From assembly GCA_031399025.1 (NCBI GenBank), contig JANNOJ010000003.1, forward strand, positions 1 to 64,000: a stretch of 64,000 bases of DNA, in the 5' to 3' direction. The stretch's first letter is position 1. Each line of letters begins with the position of its first letter. Below the pieces are notes generated by a model, which was not told the origin of the DNA, did not search any database, and was given only the letters and a program-made list of their open reading frames with translations. Origin of the DNA: CBDBZL01 sp031399025. Its GTDB lineage: Bacteria; Pseudomonadota; Alphaproteobacteria; Sphingomonadales; Sphingomonadaceae. This document shows positions 20,373 to 28,803 of this stretch, piece after piece. Made by a program: the position numbers and the translations under genes.

Positions 20373-22895
20373 ATGCACGTCACCACGAGCCGCGAGGCGC
20401 TTCGCCTCACGCTTTTCTCGTCTGCCATCGCGCTCGCCTGGGCCATGCCCGCCGCCGCGCAATCGGACCAACAGCCGCCCGCAGCAGCGGCGCAGACTGC
20501 CGCGGCAGCTGCGGACGAGAACGTGATCATCGTCACCGGTGCCGCGCGGGCACAGCGGCGCTTCGACGTGGCCTACGCCATCAACGCCCTGTCGCAGGAA
20601 GAAGTGCTGCGGATCGCCCCCAAGAACTTTGCCGATCTGCTCGGCACGGTGCCCGGCATCCAGGTCGAGGCGACCGGCGGCGAGGTCCAGAACATCACCC
20701 GCGTGCGCGGCATCCCGACCGATCGCGGCTACCTGATCTTCCAGCAGGACGGCCTGCCGCTGTACCACGAGATCGACGGCGTGTTCTTCAATTCGGGCGA
20801 AGGCATGAACCGCCTCGACCTGATGACCGCGCGGGTCGAGATCGTGCGCGGCGGCCCCGCGCCGATCTACGCCAGCAGCGCCGCGGCCATTGCCAACACC
20901 ATCACCGTGCAAGGCGGCGAGGAGCCCAGCGGCCAGGCGCAGATCACTCTGGGCGATACCGGCCTCTACCGGCTCGACGCGATGCAGTCCGGTCCGCTCG
21001 GCGAGCGCACTTATTTCGCTGTGGGCGGTTTCATCCGCCAGCACGACGGCTATCGCGACAGCGGCTTCCCGAGCGACAAGGGCGGCCAGATCCGCGCCAA
21101 TCTGCGCCACGAGCTCGACAACGGCTTCATCAAGCTCTCGGCGACATATTTGAACGACCACAATGTGTTCTACCTGCCGATCCCGGTGGCCGACCCGCGC
21201 GACCCCTCGGTCTCGCTCGACGAATACATCGACTATCACCGTGGGACGCTGAATTCGCCGGCGCTGCGCAACGTCAACATCAAATATCGCGACGGCGCGG
21301 GCGTGGTGCAGAGCCTGCGGCGCGACCTCGCCGATGGGCGGCACATGCGCTTCTTCAACGGCGGCCTGCACTGGCAGGGCGAGTTCGACGACTTCGTAGT
21401 GGACGCCCGCGCCGGATACACCCAAGGCTCCAACAGCTTCGATGCCTTCTACTCGACCACCAACCCCGCCGACGCCGACACGTTTGCCGCGAGCTACCTG
21501 AACTCCGCGCGCACCGCGTTCGGGAGCGACGTCGACCGGCTCGGCTACGCGATTGCCGGCAGCAACGGCGCGACGGTGTACGATCCCTATGCCGATTCGG
21601 GCCTGGTCATGTCGGGCCAGTACCGCGCGGTCGAAGTCGATTTCTATTCCGGCCAGGCCGATCTCAGCGTTACCCGCCGGTTCGAAACGGGCCTGGGCAC
21701 GCACGACATTCGCGTGGGCGCCTACAGTTCCTTCTACGGTGTCGACAGCTTCATCGCCTACCAGGACATGCTGATCGAGGTGCGCAGCCAGCCGCGGCTG
21801 ATCGACCTGGTCGCCTATTCGGCCACTGGTGCGGTGCTCGGCTCGGTCACCGATGACGGCGTGCTGCGCTACACCACCACGCTCAATTCGGGCGATGGCG
21901 ATGCCAGGGTGCTGGCGCTCTACGCCAACGATACCTGGGATATAACCGAAGGCTTGCGGCTGGACGCGGGCATCCGCCAGGAATGGTATGGATACGAGGG
22001 CTACGCGCTGCTCTCCACCAGCGCGGATCTGGGCGATCCCACCACGCTGGCCGACGGCGCCACCCGCGCCTTTACCGGGGCGATCGTCAACAACGAGCTG
22101 AAGCCTTCCGCCACCAATTGGACGGTGGGCCTCAATTACGATTTCACCGACGATCTGGGCGCCTATGCCCGCGTGGCGACATTGGAAGTGCCGCCGCAGC
22201 TGAGCGTGGTGACGAGCACCGCGCCCACCATCGTCAAGACCCGGGCTCGCCAGTACGAGCTCGGCGCGAAGGCGAGCTTCGGGATTGCCGACCTATACGT
22301 CACCGGCTTCTATACCCAGTTCGATCCGTTCAACGCGAGCTTCGTGGCCTACAACCCGGTGACGGGCCGCAACGATCAGTCGGTGCCGTTCATCGGCGAG
22401 GCGGTGGTCCAGGGCGTCGAGGCCGACGGCCGCTTCGCACCGGTCGACTGGTTCACCCTGGCCGCCTCCGTCACTTACCAGGAGCCGGAATACCGCAACC
22501 TCGAGAACGAGAGCGGCGCCGATCCGAGCGCGGTGAACGGCAACCAGATCATTCGCGAGCCCAAGTTCTTCGGCAACCTGCGCCCCACTTTCAGCTACGG
22601 GTACGGCGAGGCGGAAATCGAGCTCTCGGGCCGCTTCGAATGGGTCAGCCGGCGGTATGTCGATCTGTTCAACCTCACCAGCATGCCCGGCTACCAGACC
22701 CTGGGCGCGAGCGTGACGGTCAACTGGCGCGATTGGCGCGCCCAGGTGGTCGGCGACAATCTGACCAATGCCGAGGGCCTCACCGAAGGCAACCCGCGCA
22801 CCGACCAGCTCGCGGGGCAGGGCGCGAGCGAGGCGATCTACGGCCGGCCGCTGTTCGGCCGCAACTTCCGCTTCATCCTCAGCCGGAGCTGGTAA
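20373..22895 (+). CDS. TonB-dependent outer-membrane receptor (glycan locus)
   Basis: An 840-residue receptor with signal peptide (ends AMPAAAQ), TonB-box region ENVIIVTGAA, plug (LLGTVPGIQVEATGG, TRVRGIPTDRGYLIFQQDGLPLYHE) and a barrel ending in FRFILSRSW, with the C-terminal aromatic residue wanted for outer-membrane assembly. The plug motif FQQDGLPLYHEIDG is typical of a TonB subgroup seen in oligosaccharide or ferri-complex loci. The ATG is preceded by AGGGGGG. It is followed directly by a DUF218 gene and a GH92-like gene, suggesting a glycan or glyco-phosphate ligand. Confidence 0.92.
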   Translation: MHVTTSREALRLTLFSSAIALAWAMPAAAQSDQQPPAAAAQTAAAAADENVIIVTGAARAQRRFDVAYAINALSQEEVLRIAPKNFADLLGTVPGIQVEATGGEVQNITRVRGIPTDRGYLIFQQDGLPLYHEIDGVFFNSGEGMNRLDLMTARVEIVRGGPAPIYASSAAAIANTITVQGGEEPSGQAQITLGDTGLYRLDAMQSGPLGERTYFAVGGFIRQHDGYRDSGFPSDKGGQIRANLRHELDNGFIKLSATYLNDHNVFYLPIPVADPRDPSVSLDEYIDYHRGTLNSPALRNVNIKYRDGAGVVQSLRRDLADGRHMRFFNGGLHWQGEFDDFVVDARAGYTQGSNSFDAFYSTTNPADADTFAASYLNSARTAFGSDVDRLGYAIAGSNGATVYDPYADSGLVMSGQYRAVEVDFYSGQADLSVTRRFETGLGTHDIRVGAYSSFYGVDSFIAYQDMLIEVRSQPRLIDLVAYSATGAVLGSVTDDGVLRYTTTLNSGDGDARVLALYANDTWDITEGLRLDAGIRQEWYGYEGYALLSTSADLGDPTTLADGATRAFTGAIVNNELKPSATNWTVGLNYDFTDDLGAYARVATLEVPPQLSVVTSTAPTIVKTRARQYELGAKASFGIADLYVTGFYTQFDPFNASFVAYNPVTGRNDQSVPFIGEAVVQGVEADGRFAPVDWFTLAASVTYQEPEYRNLENESGADPSAVNGNQIIREPKFFGNLRPTFSYGYGEAEIELSGRFEWVSRRYVDLFNLTSMPGYQTLGASVTVNWRDWRAQVVGDNLTNAEGLTEGNPRTDQLAGQGASEAIYGRPLFGRNFRFILSRSW

Positions 22896-22896
22896 G

Positions 22897-24150
22897 CTGC
22901 GAGGCGCTCTTGCCGCTGCCGCGCTGGCATGCGCGGCCGTTTGTTGGGTCGCGCCGGCCGCCGCGCAGGATCCGACCGGCTACGCGCCGCCGTTCGCCGA
23001 TGGCCTGGAACCGCGCGTGTTCCCGCTGTTCGCGATGCTGCGCACGGCGGAAGGGTGGCAGGACGCGCTGGCCGGCGATGCGGGGTTGCGCGAGCTGGCG
23101 GCAGAGCGAGCGGCGCGCGTGCCGGCCACCGGCTGCACCCCGGCGCCGCGCTGCCTGGTCGATGCGTGGACCTGGACCGAGGCGGACATCGCGCTGGCCG
23201 AGGCGCGCCTGCTGGACTTGCTGCGCGATCGCCGGCTCGCCGAGGCGCTTGTCGCCGGGCAGATGCGGCCCTCGGGACGATTTGCCCGCTACGAGCCTCT
23301 CGCGGATGCCGAGTTCCTCGCCGCTTCCTGGCGTGAAGCGGCCGCCGCCATCAACCGGGTGGTGGCGGTGTACGCAAGCGGCGAGGCGCCGCGCTACCCG
23401 GTGATCGACGCGATCATCTTCGACGTCGCCTCTCCCGAATTCGCGCAGGTGCTGGAGGCGCACGGCGTCGCCACCGCCCGGCTTCCCCGCGCAGGCGACC
23501 TGTTCTTCGATCCCGCGCTGCGCTACGCCGCCGGCCTATTGCGCATGAACGAGCGGACCGATGCCGGCCGCTTTCGCCCCTTGACCGGCGGCGAGAACGA
23601 AGCCGCGGTGCGCGCGGTGGCCGCCTACGACTGGGATGGCGAGGCGCATTCCGCGTTGCTGGTGTTCGGCCACGGACCCGAGGACGCGCAATCGCGCACC
23701 GGCGTCATGGCCTACATCCGCATGGCCATCGCCGTCGAGCTGTTCCGCCAGGGTCTGGCGCCGTTCATCGTGGTCTCGGGCGGCAACGTGCATCCCAATC
23801 GCACGCCGTTCAACGAGGCGGTGGAGATGAAGCGGGTGCTCATCGAGGAGCACGGCGTCCCGGCGGAGCGCATCCTGATGGAGCCGCATGCGCGCCACAC
23901 GACCACCAATCTGCGCAACTCGGCACGGCTGTTGTTCGCCGCGGGCTTCCCGGCCGACCTGCCCGCCTTGGTCGTGTCGGACCACCTGACGATCGAGTAC
24001 ATCGCCGGCCCCGCGCTGGCGACGCGCAACGTTGCCGAGATGGGCGTGCAGCCGGGCCGCCTGTCGCCCGGGCCCAACCGGTTCGCCCTGCGCTTCGAGC
24101 CAGACCCTGTCGCCTTCCACGTCGAGGCGGCCGACCCGCTCGACCCATGA
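22897..24150 (+). CDS. Secreted DUF218/YdcF-like protein
   Basis: About 417 residues with an export signal (LAAAALACAAVCWVAPAAAQ) and a C-terminal DUF218 (YdcF/ElyC/SanA) domain: ALLVFGHGPED, FIVVSGGNVHP, MKRVLIEEHGVPAERILMEPHARHTTTNLRNS, VVSDHLTIEY. DUF218 proteins act in envelope processes, and the biochemical role is often unknown. The start is a problem: between the receptor stop (TAA 22893-22895) and the signal peptide there is no ATG, GTG or TTG in frame, so I place it at CTG 22897 (GGAG 8 bases upstream). The only standard codon is ATG 22768, deep inside the receptor gene. The end overlaps the next gene as ATGA. Confidence 0.8.
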   Translation: MRGALAAAALACAAVCWVAPAAAQDPTGYAPPFADGLEPRVFPLFAMLRTAEGWQDALAGDAGLRELAAERAARVPATGCTPAPRCLVDAWTWTEADIALAEARLLDLLRDRRLAEALVAGQMRPSGRFARYEPLADAEFLAASWREAAAAINRVVAVYASGEAPRYPVIDAIIFDVASPEFAQVLEAHGVATARLPRAGDLFFDPALRYAAGLLRMNERTDAGRFRPLTGGENEAAVRAVAAYDWDGEAHSALLVFGHGPEDAQSRTGVMAYIRMAIAVELFRQGLAPFIVVSGGNVHPNRTPFNEAVEMKRVLIEEHGVPAERILMEPHARHTTTNLRNSARLLFAAGFPADLPALVVSDHLTIEYIAGPALATRNVAEMGVQPGRLSPGPNRFALRFEPDPVAFHVEAADPLDP

Positions 24151-27038
24151 TGCGCCTCCTGCTCGCGCTGCTGGCGTTGATCGTCGCCCTTCCCGCATGG
24201 GCGCAGGCTCCCGCGGGGGCGGAGGAGTTGGGGCTGCTGGTGGACCCGTTCGTGGGCACGCTCGCCGATTTTGGCCAGCTGAGCCCGGCGGCGGTGGCGC
24301 CCTACGGCATGGTCCAGCTCGGCCCGGACACCGAGCCCGCCAACCATGCCGGCTACGATTTCGCCGCGACCAGCCTTGCCGGCTTCTCGCATACGCGTGG
24401 CGTCGGCGTGGGCTGCAGCGGGGCTGGGGGCGACGTGCGCGTGTCGGTGAACTACGCCGGCGCGGTGGCGCTGGCTCCGATCGACAAGGACCAGGAGCGC
24501 GCGCACGCCGGCTTTTATCGCACGGCCTACGGCCGCGGCATCGTCGCGGAGATGACCGCGACGCGCGGTGCCGGGGTGATCCGCTTCGCCTTGGCGCAAG
24601 CCGGCCAGGTCATCGTCACGGTGGCGTTCGACCGCGGCTACTCCAAGCGACTTGCGGCCCGGTGGCAGGCGCAGGACGACGGCGAGCTGCGGGCCAGCTT
24701 CTCGGCCGGCACGGTGTGCGACCAGGGCGCCTATCATCTCCACTCGGCCTCGCGCCTGTATCATGGCGGCCGGCCGGTAGCGGGCTGGCAGGGTGAGGAG
24801 ACCAGTGGCGCCGCCATCTCGCTCGAGGTGCGCGCCGGCGACACGCTCGAGCTGCGCACCGGCCTCTCCTCGGTCGATGCGGCGGCGGCCTCCGCTGTCC
24901 GCCAGCACGAGCTGGGCAGCTTTACCTTCGCCCAGCTCGCCGCCCGCACCCTCGCCGAGTGGAACCGGGAGCTGGCGCGCCTCACGATCACCGGCACCCG
25001 CGAGGAGCAGGCGCTGTTCTACACCTCGCTGTTCCGGGTGATGCAGACGCCCGTGGCGATTGCCGACCCCGACGGCCGCTTCCGCAACAGCGACGGCACG
25101 CTGGGCCAGCTGCCGCCCGGCGAGCAGCACTATACGAGCTGGGCGCTGTGGGACAATTACCGCACGCAATTGCCGCTGCTGGCGCTGCTCGACCCCGCTC
25201 GCGCCGCGCAGGTCGCCCGCTCGCTGGTGCGGCTGTACCAGGCGGGCAAGAGCCGCTGGGCGACGGCGCACGAGCCGTTCCTCACCGTGCGGACCGAGCA
25301 CGCCGGCATCGTCCTGCTCGACTACTGGCGCAAAGGCATCACCGGCTTCGACGCGCCCGCAGCGCTGGCCGGCATGGTCGCCGAGAGTGCGACCCTGGCG
25401 CGCGCAACGCCCGACCAGCAGATCGAGGCAGCCTATGATGACTGGGCCATCGCCGAGTTCGCTGCCGAGCTGGGCGAGACCGAGATCGAGCAGCGCTTCC
25501 GGGCCAAGGCGCTGGCCTATCGCCCGATGTGGCTGGCGACCTTCCGCGATCTCGGCGCCGATGCCGACGTCGTCCGCGCGCGCGGCCTCTACCAGGGCAC
25601 GCTCGCGCAATACCGCTGGGCGCCGGTGTTCGACCTGCCCTGGCTGGCGCAGGCGCTCGGGCCCAGGCTGCGGCCCGAGCTGGACCGCTTCTTCGCCGAC
25701 AATCTCTTCAACATGACCAACCAGCCGGACATCCACGTGCCCTACCTGTTCGCCTGGGCCGGCGATCCCGAGGCTGCCACACGCATCGTCAGCCGCTACC
25801 TGACCGAGCCGGTCGCGCACCGCTACGTCAACTCCGGCGTGCGGCCGGAGCCGTTCGTCGGCCCCAGCTTCGCGCTCGCGCCGCAGGGCTTTGCCGACGG
25901 GATGGACGATGATGCGGGCACCATGTCCGCCTGGTACATCTGGTCGGTGCTGGGCCTCTATCCGCTGACGCCGGGCGAGCCGAGCTATTTGGTCATCCCT
26001 GCGCAGGTGGAAGCAGCCGAGCTCCGACCCACCCCGGGCTCGCGCCATGTGCTCGAACGGACGCGAGCGGGTGCCCTGGCAATCAACGGCGTTGCGCATC
26101 AGGAAGGGGCCTTGGCGCACGGTGTGTTTTCCCCAGCCCCGCCAAAAAACTCCGGCGCTGTGGATCCCGTACGATTCACATCGCCCGAAAACCGCTCCAG
26201 GAGATACATGGTCACGCCTTTCTCACGTCTCCCGGCTGACTCGGGTCTCGCCGTGCTCGAGCAGGCTTGCGCAAACCTGCCCTGCCCGCTCGGCCCGTTC
26301 GGTCGGCACGCCCAGCGCCTCGCTGGCCAGCGCCGCGAATCCGGACATGCGGCTCACCGCGAAGCTGACCCCGTGCAGATTGCGTCGCGGGGCGATGCCG
26401 GGCACGGCGCGCGGGTAGCCCGAGGCGAGGAAGACCGGCGCCTCGCCGCGCCGGGCGGTGCGGAAGCGGTCGCGTGGGCAGTCCCAGTCGGGCTCCACGG
26501 CGATGACGCCAGGCAGCGCGCCAGGGTAGCAGGCGAGCCCCTGGCTCGCGTGCGCGGTGACGATGGTGCAGCCGCACGCTATCGCCGCATCGACCGCCGC
26601 CGCGAAAGCCTCGGCGTGGCCCGCATTGGTCGAGCCCAGGCTGAGGTTGATGATCTGGGCCCCCTGCTCCGCGGCCCAGCCGATCGCTGCGATCAGCGCC
26701 GTGGCGCTGGTGCGCAGCTGGTCACCGAACACCTGCACGGGGATGCAGATGGCCTCGGGAGCCAGCTCCTGGATGGCGGCGGTGACTGCGGTGCCGTGGC
26801 CCAAGCGATCGAGCGCGGCTCCTTCGCCCAGATGAACGCTCCCGTCTCGTGCGATCGCCGCGCCGGGCGCGAGGTGCCGGGCCGAGATATGCGGGTTTGC
26901 CGGATGGACTCCGCTGTCCACCACGGCGATGCGGATGCCTGCGCCGGTCCGCCCGGGAAAGATCGCCGGGGGAGCTTCGGCCAGCGCCGGCGCTGCGCCG
27001 GACTGAGGCCGGTCAGGCAACGGCCTCGCCCTGCCTGA
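24147..27038 (+). CDS. GH92-like glycosidase (alpha-mannosidase family), 3' end without native stop
   Basis: Secreted protein (signal MMRLLLALLALIVALPAWAQ) with both GH92 domains: VDPFVGT, PYGMVQLGPDT and GFSHTRGVGVGCSG in the N-terminal part, TSWALWDNYRTQLPLL, AAYDDWAIAEFAAELG, FNMTNQPDIHVPYLFAW and MDDDAGTMSAWYIWSVLGLYPL (Asp 587-589) in the catalytic part. The usual catalytic acid Glu of EGNAWQYRW is Gln 483 here (YQGTLAQYRW). Recognisable similarity ends near 26120. After that the frame stays open to 27038 only because it runs antisense through qhpE, so the real 3' end is probably lost or frameshifted. Operon with the receptor and DUF218 gene. Confidence 0.85.
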   Translation: MMRLLLALLALIVALPAWAQAPAGAEELGLLVDPFVGTLADFGQLSPAAVAPYGMVQLGPDTEPANHAGYDFAATSLAGFSHTRGVGVGCSGAGGDVRVSVNYAGAVALAPIDKDQERAHAGFYRTAYGRGIVAEMTATRGAGVIRFALAQAGQVIVTVAFDRGYSKRLAARWQAQDDGELRASFSAGTVCDQGAYHLHSASRLYHGGRPVAGWQGEETSGAAISLEVRAGDTLELRTGLSSVDAAAASAVRQHELGSFTFAQLAARTLAEWNRELARLTITGTREEQALFYTSLFRVMQTPVAIADPDGRFRNSDGTLGQLPPGEQHYTSWALWDNYRTQLPLLALLDPARAAQVARSLVRLYQAGKSRWATAHEPFLTVRTEHAGIVLLDYWRKGITGFDAPAALAGMVAESATLARATPDQQIEAAYDDWAIAEFAAELGETEIEQRFRAKALAYRPMWLATFRDLGADADVVRARGLYQGTLAQYRWAPVFDLPWLAQALGPRLRPELDRFFADNLFNMTNQPDIHVPYLFAWAGDPEAATRIVSRYLTEPVAHRYVNSGVRPEPFVGPSFALAPQGFADGMDDDAGTMSAWYIWSVLGLYPLTPGEPSYLVIPAQVEAAELRPTPGSRHVLERTRAGALAINGVAHQEGALAHGVFSPAPPKNSGAVDPVRFTSPENRSRRYMVTPFSRLPADSGLAVLEQACANLPCPLGPFGRHAQRLAGQRRESGHAAHREADPVQIASRGDAGHGARVARGEEDRRLAAPGGAEAVAWAVPVGLHGDDARQRARVAGEPLARVRGDDGAAARYRRIDRRRESLGVARIGRAQAEVDDLGPLLRGPADRCDQRRGAGAQLVTEHLHGDADGLGSQLLDGGGDCGAVAQAIERGSFAQMNAPVSCDRRAGREVPGRDMRVCRMDSAVHHGDADACAGPPGKDRRGSFGQRRRCAGLRPVRQRPRPA
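26223..27020 (-). CDS. qhpE: QhpE, subtilisin-like protease for the amine dehydrogenase gamma-subunit leader
   Basis: S8 family serine protease of about 265 residues. The catalytic Asp35 (IAVVDSGVHP), His75 (LGHGTAV) and Ser219 (HGVSFAVSRMSG) are all present. In the reference quinohemoprotein amine dehydrogenase (QHNDH) system QhpE removes the leader of the cross-linked QhpC; no signal peptide here, which fits cytoplasmic processing. The start is placed at TTG 27020, which overlaps the qhpF stop; an ATG at 27059 would add 13 residues. It is last in the qhpADCBGFE run. Its whole length is overlapped on the other strand by the runaway frame of the GH92 gene. Confidence 0.9.
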   Translation of the reverse strand: MPDRPQSGAAPALAEAPPAIFPGRTGAGIRIAVVDSGVHPANPHISARHLAPGAAIARDGSVHLGEGAALDRLGHGTAVTAAIQELAPEAICIPVQVFGDQLRTSATALIAAIGWAAEQGAQIINLSLGSTNAGHAEAFAAAVDAAIACGCTIVTAHASQGLACYPGALPGVIAVEPDWDCPRDRFRTARRGEAPVFLASGYPRAVPGIAPRRNLHGVSFAVSRMSGFAALASEALGVPTERAERAGQVCASLLEHGETRVSRET

Positions 27039-28803
27039 TCTGCGTCGTCGCGCGGCCATGGTCGAGCGTGACCACCAGGTCGGCCATCGCCGCCAGCGCG
27101 GGCTTGTGGGTGATGACGATGATGGTGGCGTCGGGCAGCGCCTCGCGCAGGCCGCGCCCGACCAGCCGCTCGGTCTCGTCGTCGAGCGCCGAGCTGGGTT
27201 CATCGAGGATCAGCACCGAAGGCCGGCGCAGCAGCGCCCGGGCGAGCGCGATCCGCTGGCGCTCGCCGGCGGAGATGGCCAGGCCGCGCTCGCCGACCGG
27301 GGTCTGGAGGCCGTGCGGCAGCCGGGCGACGAGCGCCTCCAGCCCGGCATGGCGCACGGCCGCCGCGATCGCCCGATCGTCCGCCTCGGGCAGGGCGAAG
27401 GCGAGATTGGCGCCGATCGTATCGTTGAACAGGTGGGTGGACTGGTCGACCAGCAGCACGTCTCGGCGCAGATCCGCGAGGCGCAGGTCGCGCAGATCGT
27501 GGCCGGCGATGCGGATGCGGCCGGCGTCGGGATCGAGATAGCGCACCAGGAGGTCGGCCAGGGTCGACTTGCCCGCGCCGCTCGGCCCGAGGATGGCGCA
27601 GAACGCGCCGCGGGGGACGGTGAAGCTCGCCTCGCGCAGCACCGGCCGGCCGGCATGGGCGAGCGAGACGCCCTCCACGCAGATGTCGCCCGCCAGTTTC
27701 TCGCGCGAAGGTGCGGAAGGCTTCTCGGCCACCTCAGGGGGGGTGTCGAACAGCTCGAAGATACGCGCCAGCGAGACGCGCGCGGAGGCGAGGTTGGAAC
27801 TGAGGCCCATCAGCACCTGGATCGGGGTGAACAGCCGCATGTGATAGGCCATGAAGGCCACCAGCGTGCCGATGGTCATCTCCCCCCCGATGATCTTGGC
27901 CCCGCCATAGAGGATCACCGCCGAGGTCGAGGCGGTGAGGATGGTGCCGGGCAGCGCGCCGGCGAAGAACGAGGTGAGCTGCATCCGCAGCATGGATTGC
28001 ACGAAGGCATCGTTGCGCGCCTCGAACCGCTCGACCTCGTGGCGGCCGGCGCGCAGCGCCACCACCACTCGCATGCCCATCACCGTATCGAGCAGCAGGC
28101 TGCCCAGATCCGCCCCACGCTCGCGCATCTCGCGGGTGATGACGGTGAGCTTGCGCTGGTAATGCAGGAAGACGATGATGCAGGCGGGCAGGAGGACCGC
28201 GCTGATGAGGAACATCCGCCAGTCCAGCCATAGCAGCATGGCGACGCAGCCGAAGAACATCAGCACGTTGCTGAGCACCGAGAGCAGCGTGTCGGCGGCG
28301 GCGCGCTGGACGTCGCTGACATCGCTGTTGATGCGCGACATCAGGTCGCCGAGCCGGAACCCGCCGTAAAAGCGCGGCGAGAGCGTCTGCAGGTGGCGCA
28401 GCAGTTCCACCCGGATGTCGAACAGCATGGCGGCCGAGGTGCGGATATAGCGGTAGCTCGCCAGCATGTTCATGGCAAAGCCGCCCAGCGTCACCACCAC
28501 CATGATGATGGCGATTTGCACCAGCACGCCCATGTCGCGCTGCAGCAGCGCATCGTCGATCATCAGCTTGGAGAGGTAAGGTTGTGCCAGCCCGAGCGCG
28601 GTGGAGACGAGGCTGATGACCAGCACCAGCATCAGCGGGCGCCAATAGGGGCGCAGGAACGGCGACAGCCGGCGGTAGGTGCGCCATTCGGGGAGCGGCG
28701 GCGGGGCCGACGGCCCGGTGCCGGACGCCGCGCCGGGGGTCGGGCCGGCATTCGGGCCGGCGAGCTTCTCGGCGCGCTCCGGCAGCGCGGGCGCCAGGCT
28801 CAC
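27013..28803 (-). CDS. qhpF: QhpF, ABC exporter for the amine dehydrogenase small subunit
   Basis: A half-size type I ABC exporter of 596 residues: six transmembrane helices (about 45-330), then the nucleotide-binding domain with Walker A GPSGAGKST, Q-loop (LLVDQSTHLFNDTI), signature ISAGERQRIALARAL (variant of LSGGQ) and Walker B VLILDEPSSALD. In known qhp operons QhpF carries the matured gamma subunit to the periplasm. The start is the GTG whose last two bases form the qhpG stop (GTGA), with a Pro/Gly-rich N-terminal tail. The upstream in-frame extension lies wholly inside qhpG and is not used. Confidence 0.9.
   Translation of the reverse strand: MSLAPALPERAEKLAGPNAGPTPGAASGTGPSAPPPLPEWRTYRRLSPFLRPYWRPLMLVLVISLVSTALGLAQPYLSKLMIDDALLQRDMGVLVQIAIIMVVVTLGGFAMNMLASYRYIRTSAAMLFDIRVELLRHLQTLSPRFYGGFRLGDLMSRINSDVSDVQRAAADTLLSVLSNVLMFFGCVAMLLWLDWRMFLISAVLLPACIIVFLHYQRKLTVITREMRERGADLGSLLLDTVMGMRVVVALRAGRHEVERFEARNDAFVQSMLRMQLTSFFAGALPGTILTASTSAVILYGGAKIIGGEMTIGTLVAFMAYHMRLFTPIQVLMGLSSNLASARVSLARIFELFDTPPEVAEKPSAPSREKLAGDICVEGVSLAHAGRPVLREASFTVPRGAFCAILGPSGAGKSTLADLLVRYLDPDAGRIRIAGHDLRDLRLADLRRDVLLVDQSTHLFNDTIGANLAFALPEADDRAIAAAVRHAGLEALVARLPHGLQTPVGERGLAISAGERQRIALARALLRRPSVLILDEPSSALDDETERLVGRGLREALPDATIIVITHKPALAAMADLVVTLDHGRATTQIRQGEAVA

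Noticed and set aside
23712..26120. 802-codon minus-strand open frame opposite the DUF218 and GH92 genes
   Set aside because: Arg/His/Gly-rich shadow; the plus strand carries the DUF218 and GH92 motifs and signal peptides.
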